Of a DNA stretch of 64,000 nt, positions 25,047 to 34,509 are shown in pieces. The notes beneath the pieces are model-generated. The model saw nothing but the letters and a program-made list of their open reading frames with translations. It was not told the DNA's origin and made no database searches. The stretch lies in assembly GCA_049650345.1 (NCBI GenBank), contig JBARZY010000140.1, forward strand, positions 84,879 through 148,878. Direction: 5' to 3'. The position numbers were made by a program, and so were the translations under genes. Positions within the stretch are counted from its first letter, which is position 1, and the number at the start of each line of letters is the position of its first letter. The stretch comes from Glaciecola sp049650345. Lineage in GTDB: Bacteria > Pseudomonadota > Gammaproteobacteria > Enterobacterales > Alteromonadaceae.

Positions 25047-26372
25047 ATGAGTGCACGGGGTTTATTCTCCTCGCGGCTAGGGTTTGTATTAGCAGCGGCA
25101 GGGTCTGCAGTAGGCTTAGGCAATATTTGGGGCTTCCCAACAAAAGTTGCTGAAAATGGCGGTGCAGCTTTCGTTGCCATGTACCTTATTATGGCATTCT
25201 TATTAGCCTATCCAGTTCTTATGGCTGAGTTAATCATTGGTCGTGCAAAGCGTGCCAATATGATCACTGCTTTAAAACAAATCTCTGGCAACATCTCCGG
25301 GACTATCACCGGTAGCGTTGGTGCAATTACCGTTATTTTAATTCTAGCGTTTTATAGTATTGTTGCAGGCTGGATGATTTCTTATTTATTAGACTCATTT
25401 GCTGCGGTTCTGAGTCTAGATTTAGCCTGGTTAACCGACGAATCCATCTCACGTAACTTAGTGTTTATGGCAATATTCCTTGTCATTACTTGTGTAGTGG
25501 TTATTGGCGGTGTAAGTGATGGTATAGAAAAATGGTCAGTTCGACTTATGCCCACACTGTTAGTACTGATCATATTATTGATTGCCTATGTGAGCACCTT
25601 AAACGGTGCATCTGATGGTTGGCGTGCCTTTTTAGTACCTGATTTATCACGCGCTTTAGACGCTGGTTTAATGATTGATGCCATGGGTCAAGCATTTTTC
25701 TCTATGTCGTTGGGTGTCGGTACGATGCTTGTTTACGGTTCATATATACAAAAAAACGAGAATCTACCTAAGTTAGGTGCGTCGGTCGCATTGGTTGATA
25801 TTGGCGTGGCAGTGCTGGCTGGTATGTTGATTATCCCTGCAATGTATGTCGCCTTGGCAAGCGGTGTTGAAATTTACGACAATGGTCAACTTATTTCAGG
25901 GCCTTCGTTAATTTTTCAAGTACTACCGACTTTATTTACCACTATGGGTTATGCCGGAACCTTTGTTTCCTTCGCATTTTTCGCATTAATGGTTATCGCG
26001 TCAGTTACCTCATCCATTTCTATGTTAGAAGTGCCGGTTGCTTATTTAGTAGATAGTAAAGGCATCCGTCGTAAAAAGGCGACTATTACACTCAGTGTTT
26101 TAGTGTTTGCTGTTAGTGCAATTATTGTATTAAATTTTGACATGTTGTTCGGTTTTGTTATTTCACTTACCACGCAATATAGCCAGCCATTGTTAGGCTT
26201 GGTGCTATGTATTTTTGCTGGCTGGGTATGGAAACGGAATGAAATTTTGGACGAGTTACAAGCGGGCGACGCAGGTGCTGAACACAGTTTGTTTTGGAAA
26301 ATTTGGCCATGGTACGTTAAATTCGTGTGCCCAGTGGTCATTGCATTGATGTTTTACAGGACGGTCGTATAA
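25047..26372 (+). CDS. Sodium-dependent transporter, NSS/SNF family
   Basis: A 441-residue inner-membrane Na+ symporter of the neurotransmitter:sodium symporter family. The N-terminal signature LAAAGSAVGLGNIWGFPTKVAENGGAAF (given in part: AAAGSAVGLGNIW) carries the unwound TM1 that binds Na+ and substrate. Eleven to twelve hydrophobic segments follow. The start is ATG 25047 with AAAGAGG at 25036-25042; an earlier frame opening overlaps the prc hairpin and is discounted. Amino acids are the usual substrates of bacterial members; the specificity is not visible. An NhaC antiporter gene begins 2 bases after its stop. Confidence 0.87.
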   Translation: MSARGLFSSRLGFVLAAAGSAVGLGNIWGFPTKVAENGGAAFVAMYLIMAFLLAYPVLMAELIIGRAKRANMITALKQISGNISGTITGSVGAITVILILAFYSIVAGWMISYLLDSFAAVLSLDLAWLTDESISRNLVFMAIFLVITCVVVIGGVSDGIEKWSVRLMPTLLVLIILLIAYVSTLNGASDGWRAFLVPDLSRALDAGLMIDAMGQAFFSMSLGVGTMLVYGSYIQKNENLPKLGASVALVDIGVAVLAGMLIIPAMYVALASGVEIYDNGQLISGPSLIFQVLPTLFTTMGYAGTFVSFAFFALMVIASVTSSISMLEVPVAYLVDSKGIRRKKATITLSVLVFAVSAIIVLNFDMLFGFVISLTTQYSQPLLGLVLCIFAGWVWKRNEILDELQAGDAGAEHSLFWKIWPWYVKFVCPVVIALMFYRTVV

Positions 26373-26374
26373 CC

Positions 26375-27847
26375 ATGGAAAGCCAACGTAATACAATAAA
26401 AACGCCAACCTTGTTAGACGCGCTAATTCCTATCGTGGTTTTGGTCGTAATGATGTTCAGCGCGGTAATGCTATATGGCGCAGACTCGTCGTACGGACCG
26501 AATCAAATTGCGCTGTTAATAGGTATGTTTTTAGCTGCCGTTATTGGTATGAAAAACGGACACACGTGGGAAGATATTGAAAAAGGCATGGTCAAAGGCA
26601 TCTCTATGTCGTTAGGGGCGTGTTTAATTCTATTAGCCGTGGGGTCTTTAATTGGTACATGGATGCTGGCTGGCACCGTGCCTACATTAATATATTATGG
26701 TTTGTCGCTACTAAGCCCAGATCTGTTTTATGCTGCAAGCTGCGTAATTTGCGCGGTGGTTGCAATGAGCATTGGTAGCAGTTGGACCACTGCCGCAACC
26801 ATTGGCGTTGCCTTGATTGGTGTTGCTACAGGCATGGAATTATCACTCGCAATAACCGCGGGTGCTATTGTATCGGGCGCTTATTTTGGCGATAAGCTAT
26901 CTCCATTATCAGAAACCACTAACCTTGCTCCGGCTATTGCTGGAACCAATTTGTTTGAACATATCAAGTACATGCTTTGGACAACCGTACCAAGTTTCAC
27001 TATTGCATTGGTTTTGTTTGTAATCTTAGGTTTTCAGGAAGAGTCGGCCAGTTCGGCATTGCGGATTCAACAAATGCAAGAGGTGTTGAAAGCAGAATTT
27101 AATATCGCGTGGTATACCCTTATTCCATTGTTTGTATTGTTAGGCTTAGCCATCAACAAAATGCCGGCTTTTCCAGCGGTTGCAGTAGGCGCTATTTTGG
27201 GCGGGATATGGGCAATGTTGTTCCAAGGTGAGCTAGTCAGTAGCATGTTGAGTACCGATCATTCAGATTTTATTACCAGTGTTATGGTCGTATGGAGTGC
27301 CTTGTTTGACGGTGTGAGTTTTTCCACTGGCGATGACAACCTGAATGATTTATTAAGCCGCGGCGGTATGTCTAGCATGTTAAATACCATTTGGTTAATA
27401 ATATGCGCGATGTCGTTCGGTGCGGTGCTAGAGCGTGTTGGTTTACTTAACGCTATCGTAGCAGCTTGCTTAAAAGGTGCCACAAGTGCCGGAGACATGG
27501 TCAGTAGAACTATATTGACGTGTATTGGTACAAATCTCGTTACAGCTGACCAATACATATCTATTGTGATGCCGGGCCGAATGTACAAAGAAGAGTTTGA
27601 AAAACGCAATCTTCATCAACTTAATTTGTCGCGAAGTTTAGAAGATGGCGGCACGATTACCTCTCCGCTTATTCCTTGGAATACCTGTGGTGCATATATG
27701 CACGGGGTATTGGGTGTGCATCCATTTAGCTATGCGTTTTATGCATTTTTCAATTTAATCAATCCAATCTTGGCTATTATCTATGCCTACCTTGGTATCA
27801 AGATATTGCGCTTAACTCCACCAAAAGTTGAGGTTAAGCCTAATTAG
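26375..27847 (+). CDS. Na+/H+ antiporter, NhaC family
   Basis: A 490-residue antiporter of the NhaC family with about 11-12 transmembrane segments, exchanging Na+ for H+ (or, in some members, metabolite pairs such as malate-lactate). The family stretch SGAYFGDKLSPLSETTN with the following LAPAIAGTNLFEHIKYM is near residues 170-205, and ADQYISIVMPGRMY near residue 395. The ATG at 26375 starts two bases after the stop of the NSS gene, indicating one transcript. Pairing a Na+-coupled importer with a Na+ extruder suggests that the second restores the gradient used by the first; that is inference. Confidence 0.87.
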   Translation: MESQRNTIKTPTLLDALIPIVVLVVMMFSAVMLYGADSSYGPNQIALLIGMFLAAVIGMKNGHTWEDIEKGMVKGISMSLGACLILLAVGSLIGTWMLAGTVPTLIYYGLSLLSPDLFYAASCVICAVVAMSIGSSWTTAATIGVALIGVATGMELSLAITAGAIVSGAYFGDKLSPLSETTNLAPAIAGTNLFEHIKYMLWTTVPSFTIALVLFVILGFQEESASSALRIQQMQEVLKAEFNIAWYTLIPLFVLLGLAINKMPAFPAVAVGAILGGIWAMLFQGELVSSMLSTDHSDFITSVMVVWSALFDGVSFSTGDDNLNDLLSRGGMSSMLNTIWLIICAMSFGAVLERVGLLNAIVAACLKGATSAGDMVSRTILTCIGTNLVTADQYISIVMPGRMYKEEFEKRNLHQLNLSRSLEDGGTITSPLIPWNTCGAYMHGVLGVHPFSYAFYAFFNLINPILAIIYAYLGIKILRLTPPKVEVKPN

Positions 27848-27882
27848 CATTGTGGATTGGAATACCAATATACGAGACATAA

Positions 27883-30546
27883 ATGACTAACTCAGCAGTG
27901 ATGACCAGTAAGAAGCGCGCAGATTATGCTGTGCCTTCCCACCTTATTAGCCATGTAGATATTAGCTTCGAATTATCGAGTGATAATACTCTAGTCACTA
28001 ATGTAATGAGAGTGAAGCGCAACCCACTTGCCGATGCAACAAGTGATTTAGTGTTAGTAGGTGAAGGTATAGAACTGCTTGATGTGTGTATTGATGACAA
28101 ATTGTTGCAAGCAGACCATGGATATCGTCAGCATGACAACGAGCTTATTATTTATTGTTCTGACGACGTATTTACCCTAACTATTCGCAATCATGTCAAC
28201 CCAAAGGCAAATACCTCGCTTGAAGGCTTATACTTTTCAAATGATGCGTTCTGCACGCAATGTGAAGCTGAAGGGTTTAGAAAAATCACGTATTTTTTAG
28301 ACCGCCCAGATGTATTATCGATATACACAGTGACCCTTACGTCAAACGACGAAGGATTGTCATATTTACTCAGTAATGGCAATTTGTTAAGTGACACCGG
28401 TTACGTAAACGGGCAACGCACTTGTGTATGGCATGACCCATTTCCTAAGCCATGTTATCTGTTCGCCCTCGTCGCAGGGCATTTTGATAAACGCGTAGAC
28501 ACCTTCACAACGCAATCTGGTAAACACGTATCTCTAGAGTTGTTTGTTGATGTAGGAAGAGGGCATCAAGGACAACATGCATTGGATTCACTGAAAAAAG
28601 CCATGGCATGGGATGAAAAAACTTACGGCCTAGAATACGATCTCGACACATATATGGTAGTTGCAGTAGACTTTTTTAATATGGGAGCGATGGAAAATAA
28701 AGGTTTAAACGTCTTTAATTCAAAATTTGTATTAGCCAACCCTGACACTGCGACCGATACTGATTATTTTAATATTGAGTCTATTATTGCCCATGAGTAT
28801 TTTCACAACTGGACGGGTAACCGCGTCACTTGTAGAGATTGGTTTCAACTGAGTTTAAAAGAAGGCTTGACTGTATTTAGAGATCAACAATTTTCTGCAG
28901 ACATGTTCAGCGCATTGCAAACACGAATAGATCAAGTGAAAATTATGCGCGAGCATCAATTTGCTGAAGATGATGGGCCAATGAGCCACCCCATTAGGCC
29001 TGATGAAGTCATGGAAATGAATAACTTTTATACCGTAACGGTTTACGATAAGGGGGCAGAAGTTATTCGTATGCTGCACACTTTGCTAGGCAAAGCCGGT
29101 TTCCGCAAAGGTATGGACTTGTATTTTACTCGTTTTGATGGCCAAGCGGTTACTTGCGATGATTTTGTAGATGCCATGCAAGATGCAAATAATCACGATT
29201 TATCTCATTTTAAACGTTGGTACTCGCAATCAGGCACCCCCATCGTTCAGGTTGAAAGCAGTTGTAATGGCGCTGGTGAAACCATATTGAGCTTTGAGCA
29301 AAAACACAAACCGTCAGTAAGTCAGCCGCACAAGCAGAATTTGTATATTCCTATCAAAATGGAGTGTTTTGATGCTAACGGTGCGAATGTTCCATTGAAT
29401 ATTGAGAACAACACATTAGTGCTGACTGAGCGCGCTACATCGTTAAATGTAGGCAAGGTGTGTGGTGATGTTACCCCGTCGTTGCTGCAAGATTTTTCAG
29501 CGCCGGTCAAAATTGAGTATAACTATACACCAGAACAACACCTTACTATTATTGCTAAGGCGAACAGCGATTATGCTAAGTGGGAAGCTGCGCAGTCGTT
29601 CTTTATCCACATGTTCAAGGCAGCATATCAGCATGCTAGTGCGAACCCTAGGCAGTCGTTAGCCACATTTACAATAACAAACGAAGCATTAATCAACCAG
29701 TTTGTCACTAACGTACAAAGTGTTCAAAATAATCAAGAAGTGCTTGCACAACTGTTGACCCTCCCCAGTATTGAAACGGCAATGCGCATACTATCAAAGG
29801 CTAACCCTACAATAGCCGTACAAGCATATAGCCAGCTAGTTCAACTGTTTTCAGGTGCGCTCAGCAAATTTTGTGAATCTGTTTATGCTGAAACAACCAG
29901 CCAAGAGGGCTATGTATATAATAAGCAGCATGCAAATAAACGTGCTTTGAACGCTATTTGTTTGAAGCACCTGTGTGTAGCGAATGTGCCAAACGTGTCG
30001 CAAGTTGTCACTCAACACTATGGTAACGCTGACAACATGACTGATGCACTGTCAGCTTTGCATGCAGCACGAGCCTTATTTGAATACCATCAAAGCGATG
30101 TATTTGACGCGTTAATGCTGCGTTTTGAGAGTAAGCACAAAGATGATGCAGTGGTTATGGATAAATGGTTTTCCTTGCACGCAAGTACTGCTCGCAGCGA
30201 TATTTTAAGTCATTTAGACTTGCTCCAATCGCATGCTCAATATTCAATGACCAACCCGAACAAAGTACGTGCATTAATAGGCAGTTTTGCATTTTACAAC
30301 ACGCTGGGTTTTCATAACGAATCAGGGCAGGGATATCAATATTTAGCTGATTATTTAATAAAAATAGATGCCTTAAACCCGCAAGTTGCCTCTCGATTAA
30401 TTACGCCATTTATTCAGTCCGATTATTTGAACAGGCAACACAAAGATTTGATAGACCAGCAACTATCACGCATTTTTGGAACACCCAATTTAAGTAAAGA
30501 CTTATTCGAAAAAATCAGTAAAACGTTATCAGCATCTAAACTTTAA
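27883..30546 (+). CDS. pepN: Aminopeptidase N (M1 metallopeptidase)
   Basis: An 887-residue zinc aminopeptidase of the M1 family, the main broad-specificity cytosolic aminopeptidase of gammaproteobacteria. The exopeptidase motif GAMENKG is near residue 268. The zinc site is HEYFH at 304-308 with the third ligand Glu327 in LKEGLTVFRD, and the catalytic Tyr is expected near MNNFYTVTVYDKGAEV around residue 385. Length matches E. coli PepN (870). A DUF2835 gene follows after 17 bases, a pairing seen in other Alteromonadales. Confidence 0.96.
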   Translation: MTNSAVMTSKKRADYAVPSHLISHVDISFELSSDNTLVTNVMRVKRNPLADATSDLVLVGEGIELLDVCIDDKLLQADHGYRQHDNELIIYCSDDVFTLTIRNHVNPKANTSLEGLYFSNDAFCTQCEAEGFRKITYFLDRPDVLSIYTVTLTSNDEGLSYLLSNGNLLSDTGYVNGQRTCVWHDPFPKPCYLFALVAGHFDKRVDTFTTQSGKHVSLELFVDVGRGHQGQHALDSLKKAMAWDEKTYGLEYDLDTYMVVAVDFFNMGAMENKGLNVFNSKFVLANPDTATDTDYFNIESIIAHEYFHNWTGNRVTCRDWFQLSLKEGLTVFRDQQFSADMFSALQTRIDQVKIMREHQFAEDDGPMSHPIRPDEVMEMNNFYTVTVYDKGAEVIRMLHTLLGKAGFRKGMDLYFTRFDGQAVTCDDFVDAMQDANNHDLSHFKRWYSQSGTPIVQVESSCNGAGETILSFEQKHKPSVSQPHKQNLYIPIKMECFDANGANVPLNIENNTLVLTERATSLNVGKVCGDVTPSLLQDFSAPVKIEYNYTPEQHLTIIAKANSDYAKWEAAQSFFIHMFKAAYQHASANPRQSLATFTITNEALINQFVTNVQSVQNNQEVLAQLLTLPSIETAMRILSKANPTIAVQAYSQLVQLFSGALSKFCESVYAETTSQEGYVYNKQHANKRALNAICLKHLCVANVPNVSQVVTQHYGNADNMTDALSALHAARALFEYHQSDVFDALMLRFESKHKDDAVVMDKWFSLHASTARSDILSHLDLLQSHAQYSMTNPNKVRALIGSFAFYNTLGFHNESGQGYQYLADYLIKIDALNPQVASRLITPFIQSDYLNRQHKDLIDQQLSRIFGTPNLSKDLFEKISKTLSASKL

Positions 30547-30563
30547 GCAATTTAGGTAGGCTT

Positions 30564-30809
30564 ATGGGCAACAAAAATCACAAGCGATATACGTTTTCCA
30601 TCAATTTATCTTATGCTGATTGTGAAGATTTGTACAAACAGCACATTAAGTTTTTGATGGTGACCGACGATAACGGTAAACGCATCCAGCTTCCAAAAGA
30701 CAACATGAAGCGGTTTGTTACTCCGATTGGTTTAAAAGGGCGTTTTGAACTTTTAACCGACATCAACCATAAAATATTAACAATCAAGCCGCTTGATACA
30801 CCAAATTAG
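30564..30809 (+). CDS. DUF2835 family protein
   Basis: An 81-residue protein of the DUF2835 family, function unknown. It is compact and basic, with a predicted beta-rich fold; the conserved part is GKRIQLPKDNMKRFVTPIGLKGRFEL near residues 40-65 (key residues Pro, Arg-Phe, Gly-Leu-x-Gly-Arg-Phe). There is no signal peptide. It lies 17 bases after pepN and is probably co-transcribed with it. The start ATG at 30564 has GGTAGG upstream. Confidence 0.8.
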   Translation: MGNKNHKRYTFSINLSYADCEDLYKQHIKFLMVTDDNGKRIQLPKDNMKRFVTPIGLKGRFELLTDINHKILTIKPLDTPN

Positions 30810-30816
30810 TGTGCGT

Positions 30817-30964
30817 GTTGTTCGAAAATAGAACAACTTGTTAACTAAAAGTGAAGTTATTTGGGCAATTCTAACGAATATTCTACAACTGGTACGATTT
30901 GTTCTTGCGATTGTGAGCAAATGATGTAATCATTTTGTTAATTATAACAACACAACTATATAAT
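30817..30964 (+). promoter_or_regulatory. Promoter with three inverted repeats upstream of the DUF1302 cluster
   Basis: TATAAT at 30959-30964 is a perfect -10; TTGTTA at 30935-30940, 18 bases upstream, is a 4/6 -35. Three inverted repeats crowd the region: GTTGTTC/GAACAAC (30817-30823 and 30831-30837), AAATGAT-gta-ATCATTT (30919-30935) and TTGTTA-atta-TAACAA (30935-30950). The last two abut and cover the -35, a layout expected for repressor or activator sites. A TGTGA half-site lies at 30912-30916. The first repeat could also be a weak end for DUF2835. The cognate regulators are unknown. Confidence 0.5.
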
Positions 30965-30999
30965 TTGTGTTATCGACTGTATTTGGAGAAGGTAAACCC

Positions 31000-33072
31000 A
31001 TGACAAATAAGCCTAGCGCATATACCAAGACCTCTATCGCTTTGGGTGTTGCTGCCGTATTGGCTGTGGCGTCTCACAGTGCGAACGCGGCGGACTGGAA
31101 CTTTGGCGATCTAGAAGTAAATTTAGATTCAACATTTACGCTTGCCACTAGTATTCGAACTGAAGACCGTGATCAGAGCCTGATTGGTAACAGTAATCAA
31201 AGTCAGTTTGATTGGAGTGGCTATAATGCTGCTACAAATCCTATTTATCAAAGCGCAGATGTATGGGCCCTCGGTAGCGGTGCATATTCCACAAATGGTG
31301 ATTTAGGGAACCTAAGTTTTGATCCAGGAGAAGCCTTTTCTACGCAATTTGTCGGCTTACACGAATTAGACATGCGTTATGGTGATTTTGGTTTGTTTGC
31401 GCGTGGCTTCTATTTTTATGATTTTGAATTAAGCGACAACGAGCGCGATTGGAGAAATCCAATCACTAACACAACGGTTGATCCATGTCGCGACGACAAA
31501 GCAAAAGAAGAGCTTTGCCGCGATGTGCGTTTACTCGACTTTTTTGTTTATTACGATTTTTATGCCGGCGACATGCCAGTGAGCTTACGTTTGGGTGACC
31601 AAGTCGTAAGTTGGGGTGAAAGCACCTTTATACAGCATGGTATTAACACCACAAACCCTGTTGATGTGACTCGTGCACGTGCGCCGGGTTCAGAGCTAAA
31701 AGAGGTGTTTATTCCTGTAGGTATGGTTTATGGTTCAATCGGTTTAACCGACACCGTGAGTCTAGAAGCTTATTATCAGTATGAATATGAAAGGTCGTTG
31801 TTGCCTGTTGCTGGTAGTTATTTTGCTGGCAATGACTTCGCGGGCGAGGGTGGTTCATTCAACTTAGTTCAATTAGGCTTTACGGGTAACCCTGATATTG
31901 ATGCCGACACGTTACTTACTCAATTAAACGGTATTCGTGCTGCAGTGTTAGGCGGACAGTTATCTAGCTCAGATGCTGCAGCTGCTTATCTTGCTTACCC
32001 TACAAAAGTTGCTGTGCGTGATGTTAGCGACGCGGCACACGATGAAGCCAGCGATTCTGGTCAGTATGGTGTTAAATTAACGTGGTTTGCTTCTGATTTA
32101 AATGAAACCGAGTTTGGTTTTTATCACATCAATTATCACTCACAGCGGCCATTAGTATCAGGTGTAACGTCTAACTTCGGAAGTGATGCTATTGCTGCTG
32201 ATATTGGCACTATTTTAGCGTCGCCAGTTACGCGCGAAAACTTAACTGATTTAAATGCGTTTACTAAGTCTCGCTTCTTCTACCCAGAAGACATTAAGTT
32301 GTATGGTTTAAGTTTCAATACCACTGTTGGTGAAACTGCTGTTGCGGGTGAGTTTGCTTATCGCCAAGATGAGCCATTGCAAATCGACGATGTGGAATTA
32401 TTGTATACAGGCATGCCAGAACAGCTTGCTGCTGCAGGTTTGCGTCCAGATTTGGCTGGTATTTCTCAGCTAAATAATATTGGTCGTAATGTTGGCCCTG
32501 GTGAAACAGCTGAAGGGTTCTTGCTGTCTGATACATGGCAAGCGCAAATGACAGCATCACACATTTTTGGCCCTAAATTTGGCGCAGATAACTTTATTAT
32601 GTTAGGTGAGGTAGGTTACGTTAAGGTATTAGATATGCCTGATCCCGACGTAATTCGATTAAATGCTCCAGGCACAGCTAGAACGCCTTCATTAGAGCCT
32701 TCACCAACTGACCCAACTAACAATCGTGAAGGATTGCATGCGGGCTTGTCTGATGGTCCTGAGACTAACCCATTTGCTACAGAAGGCGCATGGGGATATC
32801 GTTTACTCGCTGTCGCTGATTTTAACAACGTGTATGCGGGTATGAATTTACGTACTCGGGCAACTTTCTCTCATGACGTGAAGGGCACAACGCCAGACCC
32901 GTTATTTTTATTCTTAGAAGACAGAAAGTCGGCTAACTTGTCATTTACGTTTGATTATTTAAGTAGATGGTCATTCTCTGCCTCTTATAGCGCTTTCTGG
33001 GGTGGTATTGGTACCACTAATGCATTGTCAGACCGTGACTTTGCTTCATTCAATATTAAATATGCTATTTAA
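31000..33072 (+). CDS. DUF1302 family outer-membrane protein
   Basis: A 690-residue DUF1302 (PF06980) protein. The start ATG 31000 has GGAGAAGG at 30984-30992 and gives a clean signal peptide ending at SHSANAADW. The mature part is beta-rich, with many aromatic and acidic residues and alternating patterns, and ends in AISF-like strands (FASFNIKYAI). The C-terminal residue is Ile rather than the usual Phe of outer-membrane barrels. A large beta-barrel or porin-like protein is inferred. Function is not established in the family. It is the first gene of a cluster with DUF1329, a YCF48-like protein and an RND exporter. The DUF1329 start follows its stop by 10 bases. Confidence 0.82.
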   Translation: MTNKPSAYTKTSIALGVAAVLAVASHSANAADWNFGDLEVNLDSTFTLATSIRTEDRDQSLIGNSNQSQFDWSGYNAATNPIYQSADVWALGSGAYSTNGDLGNLSFDPGEAFSTQFVGLHELDMRYGDFGLFARGFYFYDFELSDNERDWRNPITNTTVDPCRDDKAKEELCRDVRLLDFFVYYDFYAGDMPVSLRLGDQVVSWGESTFIQHGINTTNPVDVTRARAPGSELKEVFIPVGMVYGSIGLTDTVSLEAYYQYEYERSLLPVAGSYFAGNDFAGEGGSFNLVQLGFTGNPDIDADTLLTQLNGIRAAVLGGQLSSSDAAAAYLAYPTKVAVRDVSDAAHDEASDSGQYGVKLTWFASDLNETEFGFYHINYHSQRPLVSGVTSNFGSDAIAADIGTILASPVTRENLTDLNAFTKSRFFYPEDIKLYGLSFNTTVGETAVAGEFAYRQDEPLQIDDVELLYTGMPEQLAAAGLRPDLAGISQLNNIGRNVGPGETAEGFLLSDTWQAQMTASHIFGPKFGADNFIMLGEVGYVKVLDMPDPDVIRLNAPGTARTPSLEPSPTDPTNNREGLHAGLSDGPETNPFATEGAWGYRLLAVADFNNVYAGMNLRTRATFSHDVKGTTPDPLFLFLEDRKSANLSFTFDYLSRWSFSASYSAFWGGIGTTNALSDRDFASFNIKYAI

Positions 33073-33082
33073 GGACGTAACC

Positions 33083-34450
33083 ATGATGAAGAAAATTGGT
33101 TTAATTGCAGCCAGTATTGCAATAGCCGTTAGTAGCCAACACGCACTAGCAAAGGTTTCTAACGAGGAGGCTGCTAAGCTTGGCCAAAGTTTAACGCCCT
33201 TAGGCGCAGAAAAAGCCGGTAATGCCGATGGCAGTATTCCTGCTTGGACAGGTGGTATCACTTCAGCTCCTGCCGGATATAAAAAAGGTGACTTTCATAT
33301 AGACCCGTTTCCTGGCGACAAAGTGTTATTTACCATTACGGGTGCAAACTACAAAGAGTACGCTGAATTTTTATCTGATGGTCAAGTAAAGCTATTTGAA
33401 GCGTACCCTGACAGTTATCAAATGCCCGTTTATCAAACGCGCAGAAGCGCTTCTAACCCACAAGCTATCTATGACGCAACAAAAGCGAATGCAACTAGAG
33501 CTGAATTGCTAGCGGGCGGAAATGGCTTGAAGGGCGCGGCAATTGGTATTCCATTTCCTATCCCTAAATCAGGTGTTGAAGCTATCTGGAACCACACCTT
33601 GCGCTATCGTGGAGAATCTGTGCAACGTAACGGCGGTCAAGCTGCTGTTACTGAGGGCGGCGCATTTAATGTGATTGGTTTTGATGAACAACTTATGATT
33701 AAGTATTCTGAACCTGGGGTAACACCTGAGCAACTGTCTGCAGATAATATTTTATTCAAGTTTAAGCAATCAGTGACAAAACCTGCACGATTAGCGGGTA
33801 CAGCGCTATTAGTGCATGAAACGGTTGACCAAGTAAAACAACCACGCCAAGCTTGGACATATAATACAGGCCAACGTCGTGTTCGTCGTGCGCCCAACAT
33901 TGCATACGATGCACCGGGTACTCAAGCTGATGGCTTACGTACTACCGATGATTTTGATATGTTCAACGGTTCGCCAAATCGATATAATTGGGAAATTAAA
34001 GGTAAGCAAGAAATGTATATTGCTTACAATAATTATGCCTTGCACTCTGACAAAGCATCCTATGAAGATATTCTACATGCAGGACATGTTAACCCAGCAT
34101 TAACACGTTATGAAAAGCATCGTGTTTGGGTAGTTGAGGCAACGCTAAAAGAAGAGTTCCGCCATGTGTATCAAAAACGTGTGTTTTACATTGATGAAGA
34201 TAGCTGGCAGGTTCAAGTAGCCGATATGTATGACAATCGTGGTGAATTGTATCGTGTTGCTGTAGCGCATGGTGTAAACTACTACGATGTGCCTACACAT
34301 TGGTCTACGCTAGATGTGTATCATGATTTGAATTCTCGCCGTTATTTAGCAATAGGCTTAGATAACGAGGAACAGATGTATGATTTTACTGTTGAGATGA
34401 ACGACCGTGATTTCACACCTCAGGCCTTGAGACGAGCAGGCAAACGTTAA
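33083..34450 (+). CDS. DUF1329 family envelope protein
   Basis: A 455-residue DUF1329 protein. The start ATG 33083 has AAGGA at 33071-33075 and gives a signal peptide ending near SSQHALAKVS. It is soluble, periplasmic or outer-membrane associated, without a lipobox Cys. Family members are predicted to have a LolA/LolB-like fold suited to binding a lipid or lipoprotein; that is family knowledge, not visible directly. Conserved-looking parts include the start EAAKLGQSLTPLGAEKAGN and IPAWTGG. It travels with DUF1302 genes in many gammaproteobacteria. A perfect terminator follows, which separates it from the next two genes. Confidence 0.82.
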   Translation: MMKKIGLIAASIAIAVSSQHALAKVSNEEAAKLGQSLTPLGAEKAGNADGSIPAWTGGITSAPAGYKKGDFHIDPFPGDKVLFTITGANYKEYAEFLSDGQVKLFEAYPDSYQMPVYQTRRSASNPQAIYDATKANATRAELLAGGNGLKGAAIGIPFPIPKSGVEAIWNHTLRYRGESVQRNGGQAAVTEGGAFNVIGFDEQLMIKYSEPGVTPEQLSADNILFKFKQSVTKPARLAGTALLVHETVDQVKQPRQAWTYNTGQRRVRRAPNIAYDAPGTQADGLRTTDDFDMFNGSPNRYNWEIKGKQEMYIAYNNYALHSDKASYEDILHAGHVNPALTRYEKHRVWVVEATLKEEFRHVYQKRVFYIDEDSWQVQVADMYDNRGELYRVAVAHGVNYYDVPTHWSTLDVYHDLNSRRYLAIGLDNEEQMYDFTVEMNDRDFTPQALRRAGKR

Positions 34451-34462
34451 TTGCAAAAATAT

Positions 34463-34492
34463 ACGGTTGGCAATTGCCAACCGTTTTTTTTT
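34463..34492 (+). terminator. Rho-independent terminator after DUF1329
   Basis: A perfect 22-base palindrome (34463-34484; arms ACGGTTGGCAA and its complement) is followed by nine T residues to 34492. It should reduce transcription from DUF1302-DUF1329 into the YCF48-RND pair, so the two halves of the cluster may be expressed at different levels. Confidence 0.9.
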
Positions 34493-34509
34493 AATCAGAG
34501 TGAATGTGA

